In this document: one piece after another, positions 15,982-24,707 of the stretch
How the letters are laid out: each line of letters opens with the position of its first letter
Numbering within the stretch: position 1 is the stretch's first letter
Origin: Oscillospiraceae bacterium
GTDB lineage: Bacteria; Bacillota; Clostridia; Saccharofermentanales; Saccharofermentanaceae
Length of the DNA: 41,747 bases
Direction of reading: 5' to 3'
NCBI GenBank assembly: GCA_902787975.1
Contig: CADAIP010000019.1
Location: 1-41,747 of the forward strand
Notes under the pieces: generated by a model
What the model was told of the DNA's origin: nothing
What the model saw: only the letters and a program-made list of their open reading frames with translations
Database searches by the model: none
Program-made: the position numbers and the translations under genes

Positions 15982-16656
15982 ATGAGAATTCTTTTGGCAG
16001 AAGACGAGAGATCTTTATCTAAAGCTCTGAAAGCGATACTTACTAAGAGCAACTATTCCGTTGACTGTGTTTTCGATGGCGAAGAAGCCGTCTCATATGC
16101 CATGGCAAGTGAATATGATCTTGTGATTATGGATATCATGATGCCGAAGCAGGACGGGATATCCGCATTAAAGGAGATCAGGTCCAAAGGCAACAGCGTT
16201 CCTGTTCTTATGCTCACCGCCAAAGCTGAGATCGATGATAAAGTCGAAGGACTGGATTCAGGCGCCAATGACTATCTGACCAAACCTTTTGTGACAAAAG
16301 AGCTCCTGGCAAGGATTAGAGTGCTTACAAGACAGCCTCAGTCTGCAGGCGACAACATCCTTAAGTTCGGCAATCTTACACTGGACAGGGGAAGCTTCGA
16401 GCTCTCTTCTCCCAAGGGGAAATACAGACTTGCCGGCAAGGAATTCCAGATGATGGAAATGCTCATGATGAATCCCGGGATACTCATCTCGACTGAGAAG
16501 TTCATGGATAAGATATGGGGCATTGATTCAGAAGCTGACATCAGCACGGCATGGACGTATATATCGTATTTAAGAAAGAAGCTTACCGCTCTGGAAGCTG
16601 ATGTCCAGATAAAGGCAGTAAGGAATTCTGGTTATACTCTGGAGGCGGTCAGATGA
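15982..16656 (+). CDS. OmpR-family response regulator
   Basis: A 224-residue regulator with a receiver domain (MRILLAEDERSLSKAL; phosphorylation site Asp51 in VIMDIMMPKQDG; conserved Lys in DYLTKPFVTKEL) and a winged-helix output domain (RLAGKEFQMMEMLMMNPG, TAWTYISYLRKKL, RNSGYTLEAV). Length and layout are normal. AGAGG stands just before the ATG. It overlaps the kinase gene by four bases (ATGA), so they form one pair. Its position, divergent from the VTC operon with repeats between them, suggests that it regulates that operon and itself. Confidence 0.93.
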   Translation: MRILLAEDERSLSKALKAILTKSNYSVDCVFDGEEAVSYAMASEYDLVIMDIMMPKQDGISALKEIRSKGNSVPVLMLTAKAEIDDKVEGLDSGANDYLTKPFVTKELLARIRVLTRQPQSAGDNILKFGNLTLDRGSFELSSPKGKYRLAGKEFQMMEMLMMNPGILISTEKFMDKIWGIDSEADISTAWTYISYLRKKLTALEADVQIKAVRNSGYTLEAVR

Positions 16657-17918
16657 TCAGTAAACTCCGCAGAAAATTCATAATCATATCCATGCTGTCG
16701 GTTACTTTGGTGCTTACGGTTCTGATCGCAGCCATCAATATCTTTAACTACCGTAAAGTAATCAATAACGCTGATGATGTCCTCAATATACTTGAAGCCA
16801 ACGAAGGTGAGTTTCCGCCCGATACGAACCCCGATCATCCAAAAGACGGGCAGTTTGGAGACCATGGCGGCGGCAGAAAAGATCACGGCGGAGAGATGTC
16901 TCCCGAGATGAGATTCGAAGTAAGGTTTTTCACGATCACTTTTGATAAGAACGGCAATGTCACTGAAATCGACACGGGAAAGATAGCAGCTGTTGACACT
17001 TCAAATGCAAGAGCTCTTGCCGAATCGGTATACGCGGGCGGTAAGACCAAAGGTTTTGAAGGTGATTACAGATTCAGAAGAAGTGAAAACGGCGATGAGA
17101 CACTGATAGTCTTTTATGACTGTGGAAGAAGTCTTGATAACGCAAGATCATTCCTGGGAATAAGTGCAGTCATCTCCCTGATCGGACTGCTCATAGTTTT
17201 CGTATTAATAGCAGTATCTTCCAAAGCCGTTATAAGACCTGTTGCCGAGGCTTATGAAAAGCAGAAGAGATTCATCACCGATGCGGGCCATGAACTCAAG
17301 ACTCCTCTGGCAGTTATCAATGCTGACTGTGATGTGCTTGAATTAGAGGACCAGGACGGTGAAAACGAATGGCTCTCGGACATAAGAAAGCAGACAGAAA
17401 AACTTACGGTGCTGACCGAAAGGCTTATATATCTTGCAAAGACAGAAGAAGGCTCTAAAACAGAACTTGTTAAAATTGATTTCCCGCTGTCAGATGTTTT
17501 ATCGGAGGAGACAGATTCCTTCAAAGGGCTTGCGAGATTTTCAGGTAAAACAATAGAGACAGATATCGCTTCAGGAATCACATATAACGGCGACCAGAAA
17601 GCTATTGCCGAACTGATATCGATCCTTATTGATAATGCGGTCAAGTATTCTCCCGAAGAAAGCACGATAAAAGTCTCGCTTAAAAAGAATAATTCAAAAG
17701 TGATGCTTTCTGTAAGCAACGATACAAAAGAGACCATGTCAAAAGAAGACCTTGCCCACATGTTTGACAGGTTTTACAGAACTGATAAGTCGAGAAATTC
17801 AGAGACCGGAGGATACGGGATCGGCCTTTCAATAGCAAAAGGGATTACTGAATCTCACGGCGGCAGGATCTATGCATCCGGAAGCGAAAAAGAGATAACA
17901 ATAACGGCTGAACTTTGA
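16653..17918 (+). CDS. Sensor histidine kinase with His/Asp/Gly-rich external loop
   Basis: A 421-residue kinase with two membrane segments (about 10-32 and 169-191). The external loop starts with DTNPDHPKDGQFGDHGGG and KDHGGEMSPEM, unusually rich in His, Asp and Gly, then a small folded part. The kinase core has the box ITDAGHELKTPLAVINAD (His213), N box ELISILIDNAVKYS, FDRFYRTDKSRNSETGG and the G box YGIGLSIAKGI. There is no clear HAMP domain. The His/Asp-rich loop could bind divalent metal or sense pH; this is inference. The stop codon lies inside a terminator hairpin (17905-17928). Confidence 0.9.
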   Translation: MISKLRRKFIIISMLSVTLVLTVLIAAINIFNYRKVINNADDVLNILEANEGEFPPDTNPDHPKDGQFGDHGGGRKDHGGEMSPEMRFEVRFFTITFDKNGNVTEIDTGKIAAVDTSNARALAESVYAGGKTKGFEGDYRFRRSENGDETLIVFYDCGRSLDNARSFLGISAVISLIGLLIVFVLIAVSSKAVIRPVAEAYEKQKRFITDAGHELKTPLAVINADCDVLELEDQDGENEWLSDIRKQTEKLTVLTERLIYLAKTEEGSKTELVKIDFPLSDVLSEETDSFKGLARFSGKTIETDIASGITYNGDQKAIAELISILIDNAVKYSPEESTIKVSLKKNNSKVMLSVSNDTKETMSKEDLAHMFDRFYRTDKSRNSETGGYGIGLSIAKGITESHGGRIYASGSEKEITITAEL

Positions 17919-17928
17919 AGTTCAGCCG
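17905..17928. terminator. Bidirectional terminator over the kinase stop codon
   Basis: CGGCTGAACTT (17905-17915) pairs with AAGTTCAGCCG (17918-17928), a nearly uninterrupted palindrome of 11-base arms. The TGA of the rightward kinase gene (17916-17918) is at its centre. The leftward esterase-GH43 gene ends six bases to the right, so the hairpin serves both convergent genes. The T content on the right (CTTTATC) is modest. Confidence 0.65.
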
Positions 17929-17933
17929 CTTTA

Positions 17934-20909
17934 TCAATGGAGGAATTCGAAACTCAAAAGTGAAGGATTACCCATGCCCTTGAATGTGAGGTACAGGGGA
18001 TAAACACCGTCCGGTATAGTGAATTCGGCTTTGTTGTCGGTCCATGCCGTGCAGAAGTCAACGCCGATCGTACCTAATACTTCACCGTCAATTGAGGTCC
18101 TTATCTCGAAGTCACCTTTGCCGTAACCTCTGGTGGTGATCCTTAACCCCTTTACATCCTTGAGTTCGAAATACTTGAATCCTATCGTCGTATTCTCGTA
18201 GATGTCTCTGATATAGGAAGGATCCTTTTCGCCGTCCTGGTGATCTTTTGTGATGTTTGCTTCATGGAGTTCACCGACATACATCTCCTCTTTATCGTTG
18301 AAGATGTTGCATGCGATCTGTGAAGAGTATTCTTCTGTGTCACGGAGCGGGCCGCCGTTAAGGCCGCATGATGTGATCTCGACCTGGGCAATCTGTCCGT
18401 TCTCATCAAATGAGATCTTCTCTGCGCATCCCTGACGTGAATACCATGAGTTGTTCGTCTGTCTGTGATAGAAGATATACCAGTCGTCACCGATCTGAAC
18501 GATGCTTCCGTGATTGTTTGCACCGAATGCAGCAGGCTTTTGAGCGGGCTTATAAGAATCGATTCCGATATCGCAGTTGCTTACGATGACTCCGCCGTAC
18601 TTGAATGGTCCGAGCGGATTATCGGAATAACCGTAGCAGAGTTCGTGCATCACCTGTGAAGAATAGATAAGGTAGAAGATACCGTTTCGTTCTCTTATGG
18701 AAGGAGCTTCGAAGAATGCGTGACCTTCGTATTCCGTTCCCTTGCTGTGCTGTGTTGAAGGGATAACGAATTCAGGAGCGCGCTTGATCGTAAGCATGTC
18801 CTTATCAAGAACAGTTACCATGCATCCGTGACGGGAAGCATCACCCTGACCGCAGAATCCGGTGTACATATAAGTCGTGTCACCGATGGTGATGACGCCC
18901 GGATCGAACTGCTGTTCGTCTCCTTCCTTTCTGCCAAGGACCGTGCCGTCTTCGTAGTGGACATTTCCTATGAATTCAAACTTGCCTGAAGGTGAATCCG
19001 ATACGGCAACAGAGATAACGCAGTCATTATCCAGTGCATAGAACAGATAGTATCTGCCGTCAGGTCCGACTGTCATGTCAGGCGCATAAAGGCATCCTCT
19101 GTTATCTGCATTATGGGGATCGTCAGTTCTCTTGAAGATGACGCCTTCATAAGTCCAGTTGCCGAGATCATCAACAGGTGCTGACCAGGTAACATAATCT
19201 CCCAGACAGAATGCATAGCCGTTGAAGAAGTCGTGTGAACCGTAAACATATACTCTGTTGTTGAATACATAAGGCTCACCGTCAGGAATGTATTCCCAGT
19301 TGGGAAGATAAGGGTTGAATGCCTGTTTTTTCGGAACTTCATAAAGAGCTACTTTAGGTCCTGCCGCATCTGCTTTGGTCTCAGCAACTTCTCCGACAGT
19401 GGCTTCTGCGATGTGCTCGGTCATGAAGGTATAGAAATCAGATTCGGGAGAATCTTCCTGTACGGCTGTCTTCGCGCCGTCTCTTGTGAAGTGCATCTCA
19501 TTCTTGGAAGCAGGTGTGAAAGGTTTCCACAAAGGCAGAGCCGTACCGTCGACATCATTTCCGTTCGGATCGCCATTTTTAATGAAGTTGACGAAATATG
19601 TGCTCATCTGTCTTGCGATGTCGAAGTGTCTTCCGGTCATGGGTCTCCAGCACTTATCGAGGTTATCGAAGAAGAACCACAGATCTACGGAGTGGAATGT
19701 GCCCGGATTGTCGTCGCCCGGGATATCGGGTTCGAAGCAGTAGTAATAACCCGGCTTGTCGTTATGTGCAAACGCAGCTTTGACGGCGCATTCGATCGCA
19801 CGGAGCGTTGCGTACTGGTTGCCGTTGTTCTTCTGTGCTTCGGGGAATGAGAGGAACTTTTCTGTCTTTGGACCGAAGACCTCTCTTGCCTTGGCTTCGA
19901 ACTCTTCCTTTGAGCCGGCGAAGATGGAACTGGGGAATTCATCGTAGGTGTTGCCCGACATGAGCGGAACGTGTGCATGCTTTCCTTCAAGGAACAGCTT
20001 GTAAGGTTCATCGTCCATGAAGACGTTGTCTATCATGGGCGTGAAAAAGTAGCTCTCAGCTTCCCTGAATTTTGAAGCATTGTCACGGATGAATGAAGCA
20101 TCGAGTTTCCTTGCTTCTTCCAATGTCTTTACACCGAGCTGCTCGAAAAACTTTACACCGTATGAACATGCATCATCGGCGGTCCTGGGGATCATTACAA
20201 AGTCTTTAATGTAAGGGAATGAAATGATTCCCGAGAGGATGATGGCTCTCTGATAAAGTCCGATGCTTGATTTGGCAGTCAGGTGGTTCAGAACGCTTCC
20301 GCCGCCTGCAGACTGGCCTGCGATCGTGATGTTGTCAGGATCACCGCCAAATGCAGCGATGTTTCTTATTACCCATTTAAGTCCTGCCTGCTGGTCCAGA
20401 AGACCGAAGTTTGCAGGTGCTTCAGGAGCCTCTTTGAAAAGTTCGGGGTGGGCTAGGAAACCGAATGCGCCGAGTCTGTAGTTTACTGATACGACAACGA
20501 TGCCTTTCTTTGCGAGGTTCTCACCATTGAACTCCATTTCTGCGGTATATCCCCACTGAAATCCGCCGCCGAAGAACCATACGAGAACAGGTAGCTTTTC
20601 ATCAGCGCTCCTGGCATTTGTCCAGACATTCAAATAGAGGCAGTCTTCATTGATCTCAATATCCGGATCAACGTGCCACTCCCTGCAGTAGATGTCTGTT
20701 CCGATACCCGGCTGGTCCTGCATGGAAATCGGCGCGAATTTATATGCGTCGTAGATGCCGTCCCAATCCTTACAGGGCTGGGGAGCCTTCCAGCGGTTGC
20801 TGCCTACAGGCGGCTGGGCAAAAGGGATTCCTTTAAAAACTGAGATTCTTGTGTTGTTTCCGGGAAGACCTCTGACGAGTCCGTTCTCGGTTTTTACTAT
20901 CTTTAACAT
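17934..20909 (-). CDS. Carboxylesterase - GH43 glycosidase - C-terminal beta-module fusion
   Basis: A 991-residue protein with no signal peptide, hence probably cytoplasmic. Residues 1 to about 500 are a type-B carboxylesterase: VFKGIPFAQPPVG, EDCLYLNVWT, the oxyanion stretch WFFGGGFQWG, and the nucleophile Ser200 in TIAGQSAGGGS, with a His in GTFHSVDLWFFF. Residues about 525-850 are a GH43 five-bladed propeller: IPDGEPYVFNNRVYVYGSHD (base Asp), CLYAPDMTVGPDGRYYLFY (second Asp), FFEAPSIRERNGIFYLIYSS (acid Glu). The last 125 residues look like a carbohydrate-binding module. I infer that it deacylates and cuts substituted xylan or arabinoxylan oligosaccharides after import. GAGGAG precedes the ATG. 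Divergent from yesM/yesN. Confidence 0.88.
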   Translation of the reverse strand: MLKIVKTENGLVRGLPGNNTRISVFKGIPFAQPPVGSNRWKAPQPCKDWDGIYDAYKFAPISMQDQPGIGTDIYCREWHVDPDIEINEDCLYLNVWTNARSADEKLPVLVWFFGGGFQWGYTAEMEFNGENLAKKGIVVVSVNYRLGAFGFLAHPELFKEAPEAPANFGLLDQQAGLKWVIRNIAAFGGDPDNITIAGQSAGGGSVLNHLTAKSSIGLYQRAIILSGIISFPYIKDFVMIPRTADDACSYGVKFFEQLGVKTLEEARKLDASFIRDNASKFREAESYFFTPMIDNVFMDDEPYKLFLEGKHAHVPLMSGNTYDEFPSSIFAGSKEEFEAKAREVFGPKTEKFLSFPEAQKNNGNQYATLRAIECAVKAAFAHNDKPGYYYCFEPDIPGDDNPGTFHSVDLWFFFDNLDKCWRPMTGRHFDIARQMSTYFVNFIKNGDPNGNDVDGTALPLWKPFTPASKNEMHFTRDGAKTAVQEDSPESDFYTFMTEHIAEATVGEVAETKADAAGPKVALYEVPKKQAFNPYLPNWEYIPDGEPYVFNNRVYVYGSHDFFNGYAFCLGDYVTWSAPVDDLGNWTYEGVIFKRTDDPHNADNRGCLYAPDMTVGPDGRYYLFYALDNDCVISVAVSDSPSGKFEFIGNVHYEDGTVLGRKEGDEQQFDPGVITIGDTTYMYTGFCGQGDASRHGCMVTVLDKDMLTIKRAPEFVIPSTQHSKGTEYEGHAFFEAPSIRERNGIFYLIYSSQVMHELCYGYSDNPLGPFKYGGVIVSNCDIGIDSYKPAQKPAAFGANNHGSIVQIGDDWYIFYHRQTNNSWYSRQGCAEKISFDENGQIAQVEITSCGLNGGPLRDTEEYSSQIACNIFNDKEEMYVGELHEANITKDHQDGEKDPSYIRDIYENTTIGFKYFELKDVKGLRITTRGYGKGDFEIRTSIDGEVLGTIGVDFCTAWTDNKAEFTIPDGVYPLYLTFKGMGNPSLLSFEFLH

Positions 20910-21030
20910 AGGAAACTCCTCATAAATAATTTATAACTGTAATTATGTTAGTTAAATAAACAAGTGAATTCAACGGGATAAATTACTGATAAGAGCAGGT
21001 ATAAATCAAGCACTTTAACAACCTTCAAGT

Positions 21031-21059
21031 TTGCAAAGACAGGGTGTTTTTAATAACAT
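21031..21059 (+). promoter_or_regulatory. Possible promoter of the yesM-yesN-type operon
   Basis: TTGCAA (21031-21036) and TAACAT (21054-21059) are 17 bases apart, upstream of the kinase ATG at 21111. The match to consensus is moderate. The rest of the 201-base divergent gap to the esterase-GH43 gene is AT-rich without other recognisable sites. Confidence 0.35.
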
Positions 21060-21110
21060 AGTAAAGTACGCGTAAATCTTCAGATCATGTTTTCGGGGCG
21101 GGCATAAAAG

Positions 21111-22874
21111 ATGGCTAAAGGCGATAAGGGAAATATACTCGGCAGACTTAAGCTGAATAAAAAATTCCTTTTAATGTACATTTTATGCGTTATCCTGCCG
21201 CTCGTAATTACCGACGCAATCCTTTTCAAATCCGTTTTCGATGCTGAACGCCGCAACCAGACATACTACAGGGAAAAGGGAATAGAGGCCTATAACAATT
21301 ATCTTGATGACCTTTTATCCTCCGATGTCACCATTGCAACGGCGATCGACGTTAACGATAACCTTAATAAGTTTATCAATACCGGTTACCAGATTCCGTA
21401 CGATTACTACAACAGCTACGTTAATACGGTTTCCAATTCGTTCTTCTCCACAATGTCTGACATGAACCAGAAAAGGCTCGTTATCTATTCGGATAACCAG
21501 ACGATGCTAAGCGGACACTATTTCCACAATCTCGCAGAAGCAAAACGCGAACGGTGGTATACAGACTTTATCGAAAACGGAAAGATGGAAGCCGTTTACG
21601 CATATTACGACAACTCGCCGGTTGTGCTGACCACAGACCAGGACCGCTTCATATATGTGCGAAGGATGACCAATACAAGATCCAGCATCACAAAGATAAT
21701 CACGATCGAACACAAAAAATCCTGGATTGCAACCGAGATGAACGACATCCCGGTAAACTGCTCCATGTATGTCTGCTGTGATGACTACGTAGTCTATTCA
21801 AACCAGAACATAAATGCCGATTATGATTCCGTCATGCAGAGGGTCAATGCAGATCCTTATGTAACTGTCGAGGAATATGAGAAGTTTGGCACCACGTTTA
21901 AGATCTATGCATTTACTGATGATATTGCGCTTGATTCCGTTCTGAAGAACAACCTGCCGGCACTGCTCATTATCGTTGTCTTTACGCTCCTTTTCCCGAT
22001 CCTCATCATGAAGATGCTCGAGAGATCCATCACCAGCAGAATAAGCATTCTTGAAAAAGCTTTCGGTGAAGGCGGCAACGAGATCTTCCAGCCGATCAAG
22101 GAGATCACGGGCACGGATGAGATCTCGTCACTTATGTATAACTACAACAGGATCGTTGATATCAACAACGAACTTACGAATACGATCTATAAGGATAAGC
22201 TGCGCGAACAGGAAAGTGACCTCGCCCGTAAGAACGCCGAGCTCCTTGCACTTCAGAGCCAGATCAATCCGCACTTCCTTTTCAACGCTCTCGAGAGCAT
22301 AAGAATGCACAGCATCCTCAAAGGCGAGACAGAGACAGCAGAGATGGTACAAAGACTTGCCGTCATGCAGAGGCAGAACGTTGAATGGCACGAAGATGCG
22401 GTTACCATTGAAGAAGAGGAAGAGTTCATCAATGCATATCTCCAGCTTCAGAGTTACCGTTTTGGCGACAGGATCTCATTTAACATCGACATCAATGACG
22501 AATGCAAGAAGATACTGATCCCCAAACTTACTCTCGTTACCTTTGTTGAGAACGCATGTGTTCATGGTATCGAGTCCAAATCCTCACAGGGCTGGATCTT
22601 TGTAAGGGTATATAAAAACGATGACCAGCTTGTTATCGAAGTTGAAGATACGGGTGACGGTATGGATGAGAAGGAAGTTGAGCTTTTACAGCAGAACATG
22701 AATAACGTCACTATTGATACAATTAAGAAGGCTAAACATGTAGGCATCCTGAATGCCTGCCTCAGAATAAAGATGATGTTTAAAGATCAGGCGAAGTTTA
22801 CGATAGAGAGTGAGAAGGGTATCGGAATGAGCGTAATCATCATGATACCTTCCGATATGATCACAACAGCTTAA
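21111..22874 (+). CDS. YesM-type sensor histidine kinase
   Basis: A 587-residue kinase of the LytS/YesM class. A membrane segment at about 18-40 is followed by a large external sensor domain (about 41-280, Cache-like by size) and a second segment (about 282-302). Then a HAMP-like linker and the His_kinase domain with LQSQINPHFLFNALESIRMH, the phospho-acceptor probably His388, and the ATPase part with VTFVENACVHGIE and VEDTGDGMDEKE. This architecture typically senses extracellular sugars or their binding proteins. The AraC-type regulator follows after 13 bases; transporter genes lie downstream. No strong ribosome site; only GGGGCGGG lies upstream. Confidence 0.92.
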   Translation: MAKGDKGNILGRLKLNKKFLLMYILCVILPLVITDAILFKSVFDAERRNQTYYREKGIEAYNNYLDDLLSSDVTIATAIDVNDNLNKFINTGYQIPYDYYNSYVNTVSNSFFSTMSDMNQKRLVIYSDNQTMLSGHYFHNLAEAKRERWYTDFIENGKMEAVYAYYDNSPVVLTTDQDRFIYVRRMTNTRSSITKIITIEHKKSWIATEMNDIPVNCSMYVCCDDYVVYSNQNINADYDSVMQRVNADPYVTVEEYEKFGTTFKIYAFTDDIALDSVLKNNLPALLIIVVFTLLFPILIMKMLERSITSRISILEKAFGEGGNEIFQPIKEITGTDEISSLMYNYNRIVDINNELTNTIYKDKLREQESDLARKNAELLALQSQINPHFLFNALESIRMHSILKGETETAEMVQRLAVMQRQNVEWHEDAVTIEEEEEFINAYLQLQSYRFGDRISFNIDINDECKKILIPKLTLVTFVENACVHGIESKSSQGWIFVRVYKNDDQLVIEVEDTGDGMDEKEVELLQQNMNNVTIDTIKKAKHVGILNACLRIKMMFKDQAKFTIESEKGIGMSVIIMIPSDMITTA

Positions 22875-22887
22875 ACCGGGGTGAATT

Positions 22888-24486
22888 ATGCTTAAAGTAA
22901 TGCTTGTTGACGACGAACCTTATATCCTTCAGGGCCTTCAGGTCCTGATCGACTGGGAGAGCGGCGGTTTTGAGATCACAAAACTCTGCTCCAACGGTAA
23001 GGAGGCATTGAAGTATCTTAAAGAGAACGATGTCGATCTCGTCATCTCCGATATCAAAATGCCGGAGATGTCAGGACTTGAACTTCTTGAGACGGTCAAG
23101 AAAGAGAAGATCTCAAATGCCGAGTTCGTACTGCTCACGGGTTACGATGATTTCGCATATACGCAGAAGGCGATCAGAAACGGATGTCTCGATTACATCT
23201 TAAAGCCGGTTGAAGAAGAGGAACTTATTTCTGTCTTAAGAAAAGTTACCAACATCAACAAAGAGTCTATCATCCTGAGAAAAGACAGGGAGAAGATGGA
23301 GGATGCATACCTTGCAAGGATCATCAGACATCTTATAAGAGGCAAATTCAATGACGAGGATATCGATTATGCCAACAAGCATCTTCAGCTTCTCGGCAAT
23401 ATGAGATTTATTTATATTGAGCTTGTCCACAGTGAGATCGAAGATGAAGATAGTGATTCGGACGAGTACGACATGAGTGCCGCCCAGAAGCAGTTATACA
23501 ATGCGTGCAAAGAAGTACTCAAGGAATATGCCAACCACTTTACTCTCGATATCTCGTTCGATGAGGATAACTACAATGTGGGTTTCCTGTTCTGCGACAA
23601 CATGGCTGCCCTCCGTGACACCAGCGAAAAGGAATTCCTTGAATCGTTCGTCAAAAAGATCGAGACAATGATCATTAATCCCATAAGGATGTTCTGCGGT
23701 GAGGCGGTACCTGACATTTCATCTCTTTCCAAATCATTTGATTCATGCAGGAGACTTAAGAGTATTTCCGGATTCCATAATAAAAAGAAGATCTATTTCT
23801 ATGAGGATACCCAGACCGGACATGCAAGCATCGTCCTGTGTAAAAATACCATCGATGAGATTATAGGTTCTATTATTAAGAACGACACACAGATGATAGA
23901 GCAGGGCATCGATAAGCTTCATGAGGAACTCAGAGGCAAGGAAGGAACCAACAGGGCGTTCGACCTTAATATCAACTATCTTCTTTTCCAATTGATACAT
24001 CTCGCGAGCGAGCTCGATGATACGGTCAACCAGGAAGAGATCATCCAGTATATTTCTGAACAGACATCGGAAGGCGTGTTCGTCAGGGGCAGCCACCAGC
24101 ACCTTAAAAAGTTTGCTTTGGAGTATGCCGCATACCTGTCAGAACTCCGGAAGAGCATTTCTCACGGAATCCTTGCATCTGTAGAAGCGGAAGTAAGAGA
24201 GAATTACTCCGATAACATCAGCCTGAAATCTTTAGGTGATAAGTATCACATCAACAGTTCTTATCTCGGCCAGGTCTTCAGCAAGAAGTACGGAATGTCC
24301 TTTAAGAACTACCTGACAAATTACAGGATCAAGGAAGCTGCCAGGCAGATCATCAATACGGACAAGAAGATAAACCGTATTGCAGAAGATGTCGGATATA
24401 AGGACAGCGACTACTTTATCCGCAAGTTTATCGAGATCATGGGGTGTACCCCGTCAAAGTACAGAAAGACAAACAGAGAATCCTGA
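22888..24486 (+). CDS. YesN-type response regulator with AraC DNA-binding domain
   Basis: A 532-residue regulator. The receiver domain (MLKVMLVDDEPYILQGLQ; Asp55 in VISDIKMPEMSG; Lys in DYILKPVEEEEL) is followed by a long, poorly conserved middle (about 125-420) and a C-terminal AraC/XylS domain with two helix-turn-helix parts (LKSLGDKYHINSSYLGQVFS, then INRIAEDVGYKDSDYFIRKF and MGCTPSKYR). This is the standard YesN layout and length. It is the partner of the kinase before it and likely activates the binding-protein/permease operon that follows at 24708 and perhaps the divergent esterase-GH43 gene. Confidence 0.93.
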   Translation: MLKVMLVDDEPYILQGLQVLIDWESGGFEITKLCSNGKEALKYLKENDVDLVISDIKMPEMSGLELLETVKKEKISNAEFVLLTGYDDFAYTQKAIRNGCLDYILKPVEEEELISVLRKVTNINKESIILRKDREKMEDAYLARIIRHLIRGKFNDEDIDYANKHLQLLGNMRFIYIELVHSEIEDEDSDSDEYDMSAAQKQLYNACKEVLKEYANHFTLDISFDEDNYNVGFLFCDNMAALRDTSEKEFLESFVKKIETMIINPIRMFCGEAVPDISSLSKSFDSCRRLKSISGFHNKKKIYFYEDTQTGHASIVLCKNTIDEIIGSIIKNDTQMIEQGIDKLHEELRGKEGTNRAFDLNINYLLFQLIHLASELDDTVNQEEIIQYISEQTSEGVFVRGSHQHLKKFALEYAAYLSELRKSISHGILASVEAEVRENYSDNISLKSLGDKYHINSSYLGQVFSKKYGMSFKNYLTNYRIKEAARQIINTDKKINRIAEDVGYKDSDYFIRKFIEIMGCTPSKYRKTNRES

Positions 24487-24493
24487 AAAAAGC

Positions 24494-24524
24494 CGGTCTG
24501 CCTCGCGCAGACCGCTTCTTTTTG
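24494..24524 (+). terminator. Terminator after the YesN-type gene
   Basis: CGGTCTGC (24494-24501) pairs with GCAGACCG (24507-24514) around CTCGC and is followed by CTTCTTTTT. It separates the regulatory pair from the transport operon. Confidence 0.88.
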
Positions 24525-24623
24525 TGCAGGTTGCACTAATACAGACATTGTTTTTTGTTTACTGATGTGGAAAACAGTGCATTTTTATAGAGTTTATCAG
24601 TATTTTAGTTTGAGTTTCTCGGG

Positions 24624-24652
24624 TTGTGGCAAATATGGGGCAAACCTATAAT
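24624..24652 (+). promoter_or_regulatory. Promoter of the sugar ABC transporter operon
   Basis: TTGTGG (24624-24629) and a perfect TATAAT (24647-24652) are 17 bases apart. Transcription would start near 24659, giving a leader of about 50 bases in which ACTCG and CGAGA (about 24666-24686) can form a small hairpin before the ribosome site GGGAGG (24695-24700). Confidence 0.65.
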
Positions 24653-24707
24653 GTAGGTGCTAAATACTCGTTTTAATTAGCGAGAATCTATTTCGGGAGG
24701 TCTAGTA

